Positions 51,401 to 61,292 of a stretch of 64,000 nucleotides of DNA are shown here, in pieces. A model generated the notes under the pieces. It saw only the letters and a list, made by a program, of their open reading frames with translations, was not told where the DNA came from and ran no database searches. How positions within the stretch are numbered: position 1 is the first letter of the stretch; each line of letters starts with the position of its first letter. The position numbers and the translations under genes were made by a program. This DNA comes from Prosthecobacter sp. (GTDB lineage Bacteria > Verrucomicrobiota > Verrucomicrobiia > Verrucomicrobiales > Verrucomicrobiaceae), in assembly GCA_021733925.1 (NCBI GenBank), contig JAIPJY010000023.1, forward strand, positions 1 through 64,000, in the 5' to 3' direction.

Positions 51401-51845
51401 CACTGCTACCGACTCCGAAGTGCCAGCGACGCAGAGCCTGACCTTCACCAAGAGCGGCGCTGACGCGGCTCTTTTCACCCTCAACTCCAGCAGCGGCGCG
51501 CTCTCCTTCACCACCGCGCCGAACTTTGAAGCGCCTGCCGATGCAGGTGCCAACAACGTCTATGACGTTACGGTCACGGTCACGGACGACGGCACCGGTT
51601 TGCTGACCGACACCCAGGCTCTGAGTGTGACCGTCACGGATGTGAATGAAGCGCCGAGCATTGCAGGCGACTCTGTCCAACTCGCCTACGAGACCGTGAA
51701 TCCGACGCGTTCGGGCAGCAATATTGTCTATTCCGTCAACAATGCCGCCGCCCTGGCTGGCGCCACCTTCAGCCGTGTGCGCTACCGCATGGAATTGACG
51801 GTGGCTGGCACGCCGCGTTATGCAGAAACGACGTTTGATGCCTAG
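48486..51845 (+). CDS. Giant exported repeat protein, N-terminal part (ends at in-frame TAG)
   Basis: From the ATG at 48486 there is a signal peptide (MKSFLTLFLLCFTAVLHA), an IPT/TIG domain (SILPTSGTTAGGTTVTILGT), eleven repeats of about 58 residues (48990-50925), a second IPT/TIG domain (about 51080-51310) and a cadherin-like segment (NVAENTTAVTTVTATDSEVP to SVTVTDVNEAPSIAG). The frame stops at TAG 51843-51845 after ETTFDA. The next codons continue in the same frame with [20 protein letters not shown], so the stop interrupts one longer protein. A surface adhesin or matrix role is likely by architecture. Confidence 0.85.
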   Translation: MKSFLTLFLLCFTAVLHAVPPVVFSILPTSGTTAGGTTVTILGTAFDLSTAVTFGGVAVASFTVESNHIITATTPAHAAGTVSVDVTNPSGTSAANTLYTYFAPTVQIGPPFAEFVDPNPAAGNQFGATVVALNTGNVVVTAPYDDAGGTDAGAVYLFNGATGALISTLTGSTANDRVGGGGVRVLGNGNYLVHSGNWNNGAATNAGAVTWGSGTAGVSGAVSAANSLVGSTANDSLGNAGVTILRNGNYVVASYQWDNGAVVDAGAATWGSGTAGVSGAVSASNSLIGSTANDYVGIGVRALSNGNYVVNSSNWDNGAVVDAGAVTWGSGTTGVVGAVSSSNSLVGSTASDQVGYSSTMALSNGNYVVNSPYWDKGAVADAGAVTWVNGTSGMVGAVSSSNSLVGSTASDQVGRSGVTPLTNGNYVVASYQWDNGAVVDAGAATWGSGTSGVSGAVSSINSLVGSTANDNVGGGGVYTLSNGNYVVRSTNWDNGAAINAGAATWGSGTAGVTGVVSSINSLVGSTANDNVGNVLVPLTNGSYVVHSSIWDNGAVSNAGAATWGSGTTGVSGVVSSSNSLVGSTASDNVGGGGVTALSNGNYVVRSQNWDNGAAINAGAATWGSGTTGVSGAVSSSNSLVGSTTGDTVGSSPVTALSNGNYVVGSPNWDNGAVFNAGASTWGSGASGVSGVVSSSNSLVGSAGNDQVGGSVTALSNGNYVVRSGFWNSGAANAVGALTWGSGTTGVSGAVSSSNSLVGSTASDQVGGSVTALSNGNYVVYSSFWDNGAAANVGAATWGSGTTGVSGAVSSSNSVLGQLASAGLQLANPDDVNGTFFAVFLTEGGGKVRLGSQNDGLGPPPAPTVTSLDITSGSTAGGTSVTLTGTAFTGATGVTFGGVAVASFMVVNDTTITAVTAAGSAGSSSVVVTTAGGSNAANTLYTFGNTAPVITSNGGGGTAGINVAENTTAVTTVTATDSEVPATQSLTFTKSGADAALFTLNSSSGALSFTTAPNFEAPADAGANNVYDVTVTVTDDGTGLLTDTQALSVTVTDVNEAPSIAGDSVQLAYETVNPTRSGSNIVYSVNNAAALAGATFSRVRYRMELTVAGTPRYAETTFDA
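48990..50925 (+). repeat. Eleven tandem repeats of about 58 codons
   Basis: Each unit of roughly 171-177 bases encodes NSLVGSTANDxVG, then LSNGNYVVxSxxWDNGA, AGAATWGSGT and GVSGAVSSS. The first unit is more divergent (LTGSTANDRVG) and the array ends at NSVLGQLASAG. The pattern fits the repeat family DUF5650 and probably forms a beta-propeller or solenoid. DNA identity between neighbouring units is high, so unit number may vary between strains. Confidence 0.85.
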
Positions 51846-51857
51846 GCCGGTCTGAAC

Positions 51858-54800
51858 GTGGCAGGCTTGAAGGTTCCGGATGGCAGCAACCTGCTCACCA
51901 TCCAGCGCAACGTGACGAACTTGACGGTGGACTCGAACTATCCCGGCGTCGTCAATGCCACGGCTCAGACGGGACGGTTGGAGATCTGGCCCAGCAACTA
52001 CAATCAAACGGCCTCAGGTGGTGTCGGTGGCTCCAGCAGCACCTTTGATTTTGACGATGGAGGCTTTGGCACGAGCGTGGGTCATGGCAGCTTTCAGGTT
52101 CATAACCTGTCTTCCGCCCCGATACAGACAGTTTTAGCCTGGAACAATCATGGGGCGGCCAATCCTGAAACCGGTTTCGGCAACCAACCCACGACTAACC
52201 CTGACTGGACTTTTGCCACTTTGGGCACCACGGGCTGGAAGCTGCAGATTTCGATCATGACGCCGAATCTGCCCGCCACCTTTGCCCTGACGGAGGACGT
52301 GACGGGCAACCTGCTCTTCACTGGCACGCCCTTTGCAGATGACAGCGCCTCGCTGACGGTCACACTGGCGGTGGCAGACGGTGTCATCACCGGCAACGCG
52401 GGCACCGGCATCACGGTGGGCGGCACGGCCGTCTCACGGACCTTCACCGGCACGGTGGCCGACCTCAACACCTACTTCACCACCGCTGGAAAAGTCACCT
52501 ACCTCGGCGTCCTGAACAACGACACCGCACGGACGCTCACCACGACCATTTCCGACGGCACCTTCAGCGCCAACACGGACAGCACGATCAACTTCGCGCC
52601 GGTGAATGACACACCATTGGATCTTGCACTGAGCGCCACAAGCATCGCGGAGAACGTGGGGGCAAATTCAACGGTGGGCACGTTGAGCACGACGGATGTC
52701 GATACGGGCGACACCTTCACCTATACGCTGGTGGCTGGCACCGGCAGCACGGACAATGCCGCGTTCAACATCTTGGGGAACGCCTTGCGCATCACCGCTT
52801 CCCCGAACTTTGAGGTGAAGAACAGCTACGACGTCCGGGTGCGCAGCACCGATGCGGGCGGGCTGTCCTTCGAGAAGCAGTTCACCATCAGCATCAGCAA
52901 CGTGATCGAAGCGCCGGTGATCGCCTCTGCCACGAGCGCCAACTTGGCTCCCACGACCGCCACGCTCGGCGGGAACGTGACGAGTGATGGCGGCCTGGCG
53001 GTGACGGAGCGCGGGGTGGTGTATGCGCTGACGGCCACGAACAGCAGTCCGCAGATCGGCGGCACCGGAGTGACGAAACTCGTGGGCACGGGCACGACCG
53101 GGGTTTTCACGGTGGATGTGAGCGGCCTGAGCTCCAACAAGGACTATTCGTATGCGGCCTACGCCCTCAATGGCGATGCCACGAGCTACACGAGCGTGGA
53201 CACCTTCACCACGACGACCGACTTTGTGCCGGGAACGGGAGTCACGGTCACCTACAGCGGCGTCATCGGCGGCACGACGGGCGTGAGTATCACTGGCGGC
53301 GGCACGCTCGAACTGACTGGCCTGAACACCTACAACGCGAACACGAACGTGGGGGACGGCACGATTTCCATCAACACGGTGGGCACCGGAGCCTCGCCGC
53401 AGTCCCTCGGCGCGGGCGGCACGGTGAACCTGGGTTCGCCGGGCACCTCGTCGGGTGCGCTGATCTACACAGGCGGTGCGGGCACGCTGGACAAGGACAT
53501 CAACGCGCTGGGCAACGGCGCGGATACCGTGCAGAACGCCGGCAGCGGGCTGCTGACGCTTTCCGGCACCCTCGACAAGACCGGCACCGTACTCACACTC
53601 AAAGGCGGGGCCAACGGTATCACCGTGTCAGGCTCCATCACGGGCAACACCGGCAGCCCGAACTCCGACCTGATCGTGGACGGCGGACCGGTGACGCTGA
53701 ACAGCGCAAACAGCTACAACGGCCCGACCTACATCATCAACGGCGGCACGCTCAATGCGAACGCGGTGGATGCGCTGCCGACGAGCCCGGCACGTTCGGC
53801 CATTCTCATGGACCAGAGCGGCACCGGCAGCTCTACGCTGGCACTTGGCGTCAGCCAGTCGGTGCTGTCCCTGACTGGAGCAGCCACCTCGGCCATCAAT
53901 CTGAATGCCAATTCGCTGACCGTGGGAGACACCTCCGGCAGCACCACCTTTGACGGCGTCATCAGCGGCGTGGGCGGCAGCCTCATCAAAGATGGCGCCA
54001 GCACCCTGGTGCTCAGCGGCACCAACACCTACACCGGCGGCACGAATGTGACTGCGGGCACCATCGTGCTGGCCAACCAGAGCGGGTTCGGCACCGGCAC
54101 CGTCACACTGGCCGGCGGGGTCAATTTCAGCACCTCCGGTTTTGAAGGCAACAGCGCCGGCGGCGCGCTTCCGAATGCCCTCGTCCTCAGCGGTGGCATG
54201 GTAAATGTGGATGTCAGCTTTGGTGCCAAGGACATCTGGATCAACACAGGCGTCTCCGGCACCGGTGGTTTCTCCGTCACAGGCGCTGGCGCGATCATGC
54301 GCAACCCTGGGCTGATGCTCTCGGGCGCCAACACCTTCCAGGGCGGGGTGACCATCGCCAATCAGACCCGGGTCTCGATTGACAACAACACGTCCCTCGG
54401 AACTGGCGGCCTGCGGGCGGCCAGTGGCACTGGCACGCTCCGGGTGGCCGGCAACGTGTCCAATGTGGCGAACAGCATCGTGATCGCCAGTGGCGTGACC
54501 TTGAATGTCGAGGTGGACAGCGGGATTGGTGGTGTGCTTTCCGGCGTCATCTCCTCCGAAGGGGCCGGCGGCAGCCTGACGAAGAGTGATGCAGGCACGC
54601 TGACCTTGACCGGGGCGAACACCTACACGGGAGCTACGACGGTGAGCGCGGGCACCTTGCAAGCTGGCAGTGCCGTGGCATTCACCAACAAGGGGGCGCT
54701 GTCGATGTCCGGCAGCGGTGTCCTTGACCTCGGCGGGTTTGCCGTTGGCTTCACGGATGCGAGTGCCAGCGCGACAACCAACACCATCACCAACAACGGG

Positions 54801-57800
54801 GCCGCGAATGCCACGCTGAACTTTTCTAATTTGAACACTCAGATCAGCAGCCTCATCCAGGACGGAACCAGGACCCTGGCGGTGAGCTTTAGAAATGACA
54901 ATTCGGCCAGCAACCTCTTTAAACTCGACAGCGCCAACACGTTCTCCGGCGGTGTGACCCTTTTGGACGGAAGCGCTGTTGGTTCCGGGTTTGGCTCGCG
55001 GCTAAGAATTAGCAATCTGGTCACCACCGTGGGATCTGCGGGCTCGATTGTCAGCAGTCCCTTCGGCACCGGAGCCATCACCATCGGTCAGGTGGCCACT
55101 GACAAGGCTGGCATCTTGTTCGACACCACGGCCAACAACACCCTCGCCAATGCAATTGTCGTCAATACCGCACTGGGCAATGATCAGCCAGGTATTCGAG
55201 TGGACACCGCAGCCACGGGCCTTGTTTTGTCAGGACAGATAACCGCGAACTTGGCCAACGCGCTGTTCTCCAATGGCACGAGTGGCAGTGGCGTGGCGAC
55301 GGTGAACCTGACGGGCCAGGTGACGGGTGCATTTGGTCTTGAGACCAATGCATCGGCTATCGCGGTGACTTTGAACAATGCGGCAGACAACAACGATTAT
55401 GCTGGCAACACGATTACCGGGTCAACTTCCTTCTTGAACTTGGGCAGGGCCAACCAGATTCCCAACGGTGCGGCCAAGGGGAATGTGGTCAATGCGGGCA
55501 CCTTGAATCTGAATGGCTTCAGTGAGACGATCAACGGCCTCAGCGGCGCGGGCACGATTGACGGCGTCAGCGGAACTCCGACACTGACCATCGGTGACAA
55601 CGATGCGAGCAGCACCTACTCTGGTGTGATCAAGAACACTGCCGGCACGCTGGCGCTGACCAAGACCGGCGCTGGCACGATGACTCTGGACGGTACGGCG
55701 GCCAACACCTACACCGGAGCCACGACAGTCAACGGCGGCGTGCTGGTGCTGAACAAGACGGGCGCGGGCAGTGAAAACGCGATTGCCGCCGGCGGCAGCA
55801 TTGTCGTCAATTCTGGCGGCACCCTGCGTTTGGGCACCCAGGGGCAGATCAATGACAGCATCACCAGTTTCAGCATCAACGGCGGCACCTTCGACCTGCA
55901 GACTTTCACCGATGGGGTGAACTCTCAAATTGCGCTCACCAGCGGTTCCATCATTGGCGGAGACACAGGTTTCGTTCTTGCCCGCGGTGGCTACGCAGGC
56001 GCTGGCACCACCACGATTTCCAAGAGGATTTCCGTCCGAGCTGCAGATGCGAACAGCGGGTTGTTTGATATCACAAGCGGCACGACTACGGTCAGTGGGG
56101 TCATTCACACGGACTCAGGAGGCGCTGCAGGCATTTCAAAGACCGGCACGGGCACTCTGGTGCTCAGCGGGGCGAGCACCTACGCGGGCGCCACGACGGT
56201 GAGCGCAGGCATCCTCAACATCCAGACCGCCACGGGTCTCGGTACCACTGCGGGGAGCACCTCCGTCAGCAATGGCGCGACCTTGCAGTTGCAGGGTGGC
56301 ATCACGGTGGGAGCGGAAGCGCTATCTCTCAATGGCGGCGCGGCCAGCGGTCAGACGGGGGCCTTGGTCAACGTCAGCGGCACCAACACTTACGGCGGTG
56401 CGGTCACGGTCACGGCCAGCAGCTCCATTTCCGCTGCCAGCGGCTCGGTGCTCAACCTCACTGGCGGGGTGATCAAAAACGGCACCGTGGCGACCTTCAA
56501 CGGCGGGGGCACGATCAATGTGGGGACCGTGGGTATCAGCGGTGCTTCGGCCAACTCGGACCTCGTCATTGACGGAACCATAGTAAACCTGAATGTGGCC
56601 AACACCTACAATGGTCCGACCTTCATCCGCAACAGCGGCACGCTCAATGCCAATGTGGTGGGCGCGTTGCCGACGGGAACGCGCACCGCGCTGACCTTTG
56701 ACGGCACGGGAACGTCGGTGCTGACCCTGGGTGCGGCGCAGTCCGTGGCCTCCTTGACTGCGGCAGGTGCTGCGACGGTGACGCTCAACGCCAATACATT
56801 GACGGTAGGCACCAGCACCGGAAGCACGACCTTTGCGGGAGCCATTGGGGGCACGGGCGGCCTGACCAAGGATGGGGCGAGCACTCAGGTTCTTAGCGGT
56901 AGCAACGGCTACAGCGGCGCGACGACGGTGAGCGCAGGCACTTTGTCGATCACGGGTGACATCAATGCCTCCGCGACGATTGCGGTCAACGGCGGGCTGC
57001 TCTCCACGAGCGGAGCGGACATGCTGGCCAACACGGCGGCGGTGACAGTGGCCGGCGGCACACTCACGGTGGGTGGCGCAGACACGGTGGGCACGCTGAC
57101 AATGAGCAGCGGCATTATTGGCGGTTCTGCAACCCTGACGGCAACGACCTACGGCCTGAGCGGCGGCACGGTGAATGGGAATCTGGGTACGGGAACGATC
57201 AACAGTTCGGGCACGGTGGCCCTCAACGGCACGGCTGGCGCGACCGTAGTAAATGTGACGGCTGGGACGCTGACTCTCGGAGCCAGTAGCGCGATCAACA
57301 GCGCCACGACGGTGGGCATCAGTGGTGGCAGCCTGACACTGGGAGCTTCCAACCAGATTGGCAATAGTGCGGCAGTGACGGTGTCCGGCGGCACTTTGGC
57401 GATGGGAGCCAACAGTGACACGGTGGGAACCGTGGTGTTGACCTCGGGCAGCATCACCGGCAGCACGGGTGTGCTTACCAGCACAGCGGCGTATGACATG
57501 CGTGCTGGCAGTGTGAGTGCGATTCTTGGCGGCACCGCCGGCCTGAACAAGACGACGGCGGGAACGGTGACGCTGAGCGGCGCGAACACCTACACCGGCG
57601 CGACGACGATCACCACAGGCACCTTGCAGGTGGATGGTTCCCTGGCCGCTGGCAGCACGGTGGGAGTGGGCACGGCGGGCACGTTGAGCGGTTCGGGCAC
57701 GATCAACGGCAACACGACCCTGACGGGAAGCGGCATCATTAACCTGACCAACCCTGGAGTCATTGCTGGCACCTTGGGAGTGACCGGCGGCAACTGGAAT

Positions 57801-60800
57801 GGCACGGGCAGCGTGACGGGCCTGGTGACCTCCAGCAGCGGCACCTTCACCATCGGCAGCGGGGCGAACTTGACGGCGAATGGCGATCTGAACGTCACCG
57901 GGGGCACGTTGGCCAGCGGAAGCGGCACGAGCACGATCACCGGCAGTGTGAACTACACCAGCGGCAGCAGCAGCACCTTTGGTGGGGTGATCGCCGGCAG
58001 TGGCAAGACGGTGACGATGAACAACGGGTCGGGCACCTTGACCTTGAGCGGCAACAACTCCTACACGGGATTGACTACGGTGAGCGCGGGCGTGTTGAAC
58101 ATTCAGAGCGCCAACGCCCTGGGAACAACGGCTGCGGGCACGAGCGTCACTTCGGGGGCTGCACTGCAAATTCAGGGCAGTATCACGACGGCGGCCGAGG
58201 CTTTGACCTTGAACGGCACGGGCGTCAGCAATACCGGGGCGCTGCGCAACATCAGCGGCACCAACGACTTCGCTGGTCTCGTCACGCTGGGCAGCGCGGC
58301 GCGGATCAACTCGGATGCAGGAACGCTGACGCTGAGCAACACGGGCACGATCACGGGAGCATTCGGCCTCACGGTGGGTGGCGCGGGAAACACCACGATC
58401 AACAGCATCATCGGCACCACGGCGGGCGGCTTGACCAAGGATGGAGCGGGCACACTGACGCTCACGGGCGCAAACACCTACTCGGGCGGCTACACATCGG
58501 TCCAGGCCGGTACGCTTCAAGCCGGGGCCAACAACGTGCTCCCAGGCTCCGTGGAAGTGAAGTTCACCGGCACCCTTGATCTCAATGGCTTCAACGCCAC
58601 GGTTTCGGGCAATACCATCGGAACTTCCAGTCTCTACTTCGGTGCCAATTCGGTAGGCCAGACAGCGACGGTCACCACCGGCGCAGGGACTTTGACGGTG
58701 AACGGGAACATCGGGGTGGACAGCAATGCCTACGGAACCAATCTCCTCAGCGGCAATCTTGATCTGGGGGGAGCGGTTCGCACCATTTCAGTGATCACCG
58801 GTGGCACGGGGGTCACCTTGACGATTTCAGCGGCGGTTTCCAACGGCGGTATAACCAAGACTCAGGGGGGCACATTGATTCTCTCCGGCAGCAACGGCTA
58901 CAGCGGCGCAACGACGGTGAGCGCGGGCACCTTGTCCGTCACGGGTGACATCAACTCCTCCGCGACGATTGCAGTCAACAGCGGGCTGCTTTCCACGAGC
59001 GGGGCTAATAAACTGGCCGATGCTGCGGCAGTGACCGTGGCCGGCGGCACACTCACGATCGGCGGAAATGACACGGTGGGCACGCTGACGATGAGCAGCG
59101 GTGCCATTGGTGGTTCGGCTACCTTGACGGCAACGACCTACGGCCTGAGCGGCGGCACGGTGAATGGGAATCTGGGCACGGGAACGATCAACAGCTCGGG
59201 TACCGTGGCTCTCAACGGCACGGCGGGAGCGGCTGTGGTCAATGTGACGGCGGGCAATCTGACGCTCGGAGCCAGCAGCGCGATTAACAGCGCCACCACG
59301 GTGGGCATCAGTGGGGGCAGCCTGACACTGGGAGCCTCCAACCAGATCGGCAATAGTGCGGTGGTGACGGTGTCCGGCGGCACCTTGGCAATGGGAGCCA
59401 ACAGTGACACGGTGGCGTCAGTCGTGTTGACCTCGGGCAGCATCACCGGCAGCACGGGCGTGCTTACCAGCACAGCGGCGTATGACATGCAGGCTGGCAG
59501 CGTGAGTGCGATTTTGGGCGGCAGCGCCGGCCTGAACAAGACGACAGCGGGAACGGTGACGCTGAGCGGCGCGAACACCTACACAGGCGCAACGACGATC
59601 AGTGCTGGTAAGTTAACACTCCAGGGAACTTATGGTTCGTCTGGATTTGCCATCTCATCGGGGGCCGTTCTTGAGTTCAACAGCGGTTCATCCCAAGACT
59701 ATGGCACTGCCAACTTTTCAGGGGCTGGGACACTTCTAAAAACGGGTACAGGTGAACTCAGGTGGGGAGGGAGTGCCGCCACATTTGCGCTGACTTCTGG
59801 ATCACTCATTGACATCCAGGGTGGATTGGTGGTTGGCGGGAACTTTGCCAACGAAGTTTGGACCAACAACAAATCGGATCTGAACATTGCCGGCGGAGCT
59901 TTCTTTGCGGGGGTGGAAGCCAACGTCCGAGTCAATGCACTGACAGGTGGTGGTACACTTTCCACGGGCTTCTCCGGCAGCGGTTACACCAGTTTTACCC
60001 TTGGGGTTGACAATGGAGGAGGGACCTTTTCAGGAACTATCACCGATGGTGTAAGCAGCTTGGGTGGGTATTCGGATTTTGGTGGTGCGGTTTCCACAGG
60101 CAACCTTACCAAGGCAGGCACCGGAACGCAGATTTTAACGGGCGCGAACACCTACACCGGCACGACGACGGTGAGCGCGGGCATCCTCAACATTCAGAAT
60201 GCCACGGGCCTCGGCACCATCGCAGGTGGCACTTCGGTGAGCAATGGAGCGACTCTGCAATTGCAGGGTGGCATCACGGTGGGGGCGGAGGCGCTCTCGC
60301 TCAATGGCGGTGCGGCCAGCGGTCAAACGGGGGCCTTGGTCAACGTCAGCGGTACCAACACCTACGGCGGTGCGATCACGGTGACGGCCAGCAGTTCCAT
60401 CTCGGCGGCCAGCGGTTCCGTGCTCAACCTCACGGGTGGGGTGGTCAAGAATGGTACTGTGGCGACCTTCAACGGCGGCGGCACGATCAATGTGGGGACC
60501 GTGGGCATCAGCGGTGCTTCGGCCAACTCGGACCTCGTCATTGACGGAACGGTGGTGAATCTCAATGTGGCCAATACTTACAATGGCCCGACCTTCATCC
60601 GCAACAGCGGCACGCTCAATGCCAATGTGGTGGGCGCGTTGCCGACGGCAACGCGCACCGCGCTGACCTTTGACGGCACGGGAACGTCGGTGCTGACCCT
60701 GGGTGCGGCGCAGTCCGTGGCCTCCCTGACTGCGGCGGGAGCTGCGACAGTGACACTCAATGCGAATACGCTGACCATCGGCGCAGCCAGTGGCAGCACC

Positions 60801-61292
60801 ACCTTTGCAGGAATCATTGGTGGCACGGGCGGTCTAATCAAGGATGGAGCGAGCACGCAGATCCTCACCGGCACGAACACCTTTACCGGTACGGTGACCG
60901 TCAACAACGGAACGCTGGCGGCCAACGGTCCGAACTCCATCAATTCAGCCCTGGGTTCGGCCAGTTCCATCGTCATCAACAATGGCGGAACGATCACGGT
61001 GGGTGGTGACAACTCGTTTACCGGCGGGCTAGATCCGACAGGGGCAGGAAAGTTCACGCAGATCAATGCGGGCGGTCTGCTCAGCAACGCGGGTTCTTCC
61101 ACCAACCATCTTTTTCATCTGGTGATGAACGGAGGGACGCTCTCGGCCACGACGGCTAACTCTTACTTTGGCAATTGGAATTTCGACTATGGGGTCGCCA
61201 CGCTTGGCAACGGGTCCACTTCGCTGATCACCGGTGGCAATGCCACGCTGACGCAAATTGGGGGGCACAATTTTCGACATTGGCGCGGGTGA
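51858..61292 (+). CDS. Giant exported repeat protein, central part (autotransporter-associated strands)
   Basis: Same frame as the preceding segment, resumed after TAG; the GTG at 51858 is only a nominal start. 3144 residues: a beta-sandwich region, cadherin-like repeats (about 52260-52910), one fibronectin-like segment (about 52920-53220), then from about 53230 dozens of autotransporter-associated beta-strand repeats of the type [17 protein letters not shown] followed by TTVSAGTLQ. Such repeats form long beta-helices on secreted or surface proteins. There are no cysteine-rich or catalytic domains. The frame ends at a TGA (61290-61292) caused by one extra base near 61271, because the expected sequence continues in the next frame. 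Confidence 0.85.
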   Translation: MAGLKVPDGSNLLTIQRNVTNLTVDSNYPGVVNATAQTGRLEIWPSNYNQTASGGVGGSSSTFDFDDGGFGTSVGHGSFQVHNLSSAPIQTVLAWNNHGAANPETGFGNQPTTNPDWTFATLGTTGWKLQISIMTPNLPATFALTEDVTGNLLFTGTPFADDSASLTVTLAVADGVITGNAGTGITVGGTAVSRTFTGTVADLNTYFTTAGKVTYLGVLNNDTARTLTTTISDGTFSANTDSTINFAPVNDTPLDLALSATSIAENVGANSTVGTLSTTDVDTGDTFTYTLVAGTGSTDNAAFNILGNALRITASPNFEVKNSYDVRVRSTDAGGLSFEKQFTISISNVIEAPVIASATSANLAPTTATLGGNVTSDGGLAVTERGVVYALTATNSSPQIGGTGVTKLVGTGTTGVFTVDVSGLSSNKDYSYAAYALNGDATSYTSVDTFTTTTDFVPGTGVTVTYSGVIGGTTGVSITGGGTLELTGLNTYNANTNVGDGTISINTVGTGASPQSLGAGGTVNLGSPGTSSGALIYTGGAGTLDKDINALGNGADTVQNAGSGLLTLSGTLDKTGTVLTLKGGANGITVSGSITGNTGSPNSDLIVDGGPVTLNSANSYNGPTYIINGGTLNANAVDALPTSPARSAILMDQSGTGSSTLALGVSQSVLSLTGAATSAINLNANSLTVGDTSGSTTFDGVISGVGGSLIKDGASTLVLSGTNTYTGGTNVTAGTIVLANQSGFGTGTVTLAGGVNFSTSGFEGNSAGGALPNALVLSGGMVNVDVSFGAKDIWINTGVSGTGGFSVTGAGAIMRNPGLMLSGANTFQGGVTIANQTRVSIDNNTSLGTGGLRAASGTGTLRVAGNVSNVANSIVIASGVTLNVEVDSGIGGVLSGVISSEGAGGSLTKSDAGTLTLTGANTYTGATTVSAGTLQAGSAVAFTNKGALSMSGSGVLDLGGFAVGFTDASASATTNTITNNGAANATLNFSNLNTQISSLIQDGTRTLAVSFRNDNSASNLFKLDSANTFSGGVTLLDGSAVGSGFGSRLRISNLVTTVGSAGSIVSSPFGTGAITIGQVATDKAGILFDTTANNTLANAIVVNTALGNDQPGIRVDTAATGLVLSGQITANLANALFSNGTSGSGVATVNLTGQVTGAFGLETNASAIAVTLNNAADNNDYAGNTITGSTSFLNLGRANQIPNGAAKGNVVNAGTLNLNGFSETINGLSGAGTIDGVSGTPTLTIGDNDASSTYSGVIKNTAGTLALTKTGAGTMTLDGTAANTYTGATTVNGGVLVLNKTGAGSENAIAAGGSIVVNSGGTLRLGTQGQINDSITSFSINGGTFDLQTFTDGVNSQIALTSGSIIGGDTGFVLARGGYAGAGTTTISKRISVRAADANSGLFDITSGTTTVSGVIHTDSGGAAGISKTGTGTLVLSGASTYAGATTVSAGILNIQTATGLGTTAGSTSVSNGATLQLQGGITVGAEALSLNGGAASGQTGALVNVSGTNTYGGAVTVTASSSISAASGSVLNLTGGVIKNGTVATFNGGGTINVGTVGISGASANSDLVIDGTIVNLNVANTYNGPTFIRNSGTLNANVVGALPTGTRTALTFDGTGTSVLTLGAAQSVASLTAAGAATVTLNANTLTVGTSTGSTTFAGAIGGTGGLTKDGASTQVLSGSNGYSGATTVSAGTLSITGDINASATIAVNGGLLSTSGADMLANTAAVTVAGGTLTVGGADTVGTLTMSSGIIGGSATLTATTYGLSGGTVNGNLGTGTINSSGTVALNGTAGATVVNVTAGTLTLGASSAINSATTVGISGGSLTLGASNQIGNSAAVTVSGGTLAMGANSDTVGTVVLTSGSITGSTGVLTSTAAYDMRAGSVSAILGGTAGLNKTTAGTVTLSGANTYTGATTITTGTLQVDGSLAAGSTVGVGTAGTLSGSGTINGNTTLTGSGIINLTNPGVIAGTLGVTGGNWNGTGSVTGLVTSSSGTFTIGSGANLTANGDLNVTGGTLASGSGTSTITGSVNYTSGSSSTFGGVIAGSGKTVTMNNGSGTLTLSGNNSYTGLTTVSAGVLNIQSANALGTTAAGTSVTSGAALQIQGSITTAAEALTLNGTGVSNTGALRNISGTNDFAGLVTLGSAARINSDAGTLTLSNTGTITGAFGLTVGGAGNTTINSIIGTTAGGLTKDGAGTLTLTGANTYSGGYTSVQAGTLQAGANNVLPGSVEVKFTGTLDLNGFNATVSGNTIGTSSLYFGANSVGQTATVTTGAGTLTVNGNIGVDSNAYGTNLLSGNLDLGGAVRTISVITGGTGVTLTISAAVSNGGITKTQGGTLILSGSNGYSGATTVSAGTLSVTGDINSSATIAVNSGLLSTSGANKLADAAAVTVAGGTLTIGGNDTVGTLTMSSGAIGGSATLTATTYGLSGGTVNGNLGTGTINSSGTVALNGTAGAAVVNVTAGNLTLGASSAINSATTVGISGGSLTLGASNQIGNSAVVTVSGGTLAMGANSDTVASVVLTSGSITGSTGVLTSTAAYDMQAGSVSAILGGSAGLNKTTAGTVTLSGANTYTGATTISAGKLTLQGTYGSSGFAISSGAVLEFNSGSSQDYGTANFSGAGTLLKTGTGELRWGGSAATFALTSGSLIDIQGGLVVGGNFANEVWTNNKSDLNIAGGAFFAGVEANVRVNALTGGGTLSTGFSGSGYTSFTLGVDNGGGTFSGTITDGVSSLGGYSDFGGAVSTGNLTKAGTGTQILTGANTYTGTTTVSAGILNIQNATGLGTIAGGTSVSNGATLQLQGGITVGAEALSLNGGAASGQTGALVNVSGTNTYGGAITVTASSSISAASGSVLNLTGGVVKNGTVATFNGGGTINVGTVGISGASANSDLVIDGTVVNLNVANTYNGPTFIRNSGTLNANVVGALPTATRTALTFDGTGTSVLTLGAAQSVASLTAAGAATVTLNANTLTIGAASGSTTFAGIIGGTGGLIKDGASTQILTGTNTFTGTVTVNNGTLAANGPNSINSALGSASSIVINNGGTITVGGDNSFTGGLDPTGAGKFTQINAGGLLSNAGSSTNHLFHLVMNGGTLSATTANSYFGNWNFDYGVATLGNGSTSLITGGNATLTQIGGHNFRHWRG
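56214..56900 (+). repeat. Internal duplication, copy A1 (second copy 60183-60860)
   Basis: About 680 bases, encoding [20 protein letters not shown] through [19 protein letters not shown], recur at 60183-60860 with an estimated 90 percent nucleotide identity by eye. Long identical runs (for example GGCAGTGC-free stretches of the AATGTGGTGGGCGCGTTGCC type) show a fairly recent duplication or gene conversion. Confidence 0.8.
56886..57620 (+). repeat. Internal duplication, copy B1 (second copy 58885-59605)
   Basis: About 720 bases, from [20 protein letters not shown] to [20 protein letters not shown], recur about 2.0 kb downstream with only scattered substitutions. The pair is in direct orientation. 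In both copies the duplicated block begins at the AGCAACGGCTACAGCGGCGC segment. Confidence 0.8.
57590..58040 (+). repeat. Internal duplication, copy C1 (second copy 61810-62270)
   Basis: About 450 bases, encoding [20 protein letters not shown] through [16 protein letters not shown], recur 4.2 kb downstream, in the part of the gene beyond the frameshift. Synonymous changes dominate. Confidence 0.75.
58075..58470 (+). repeat. Internal duplication, copy D1 (second copy 61405-61800)
   Basis: About 395 bases, encoding [20 protein letters not shown] through [20 protein letters not shown], recur 3.3 kb downstream. In the first location block C precedes block D, in the second block D precedes block C, so the order has been shuffled. 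Confidence 0.75.
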
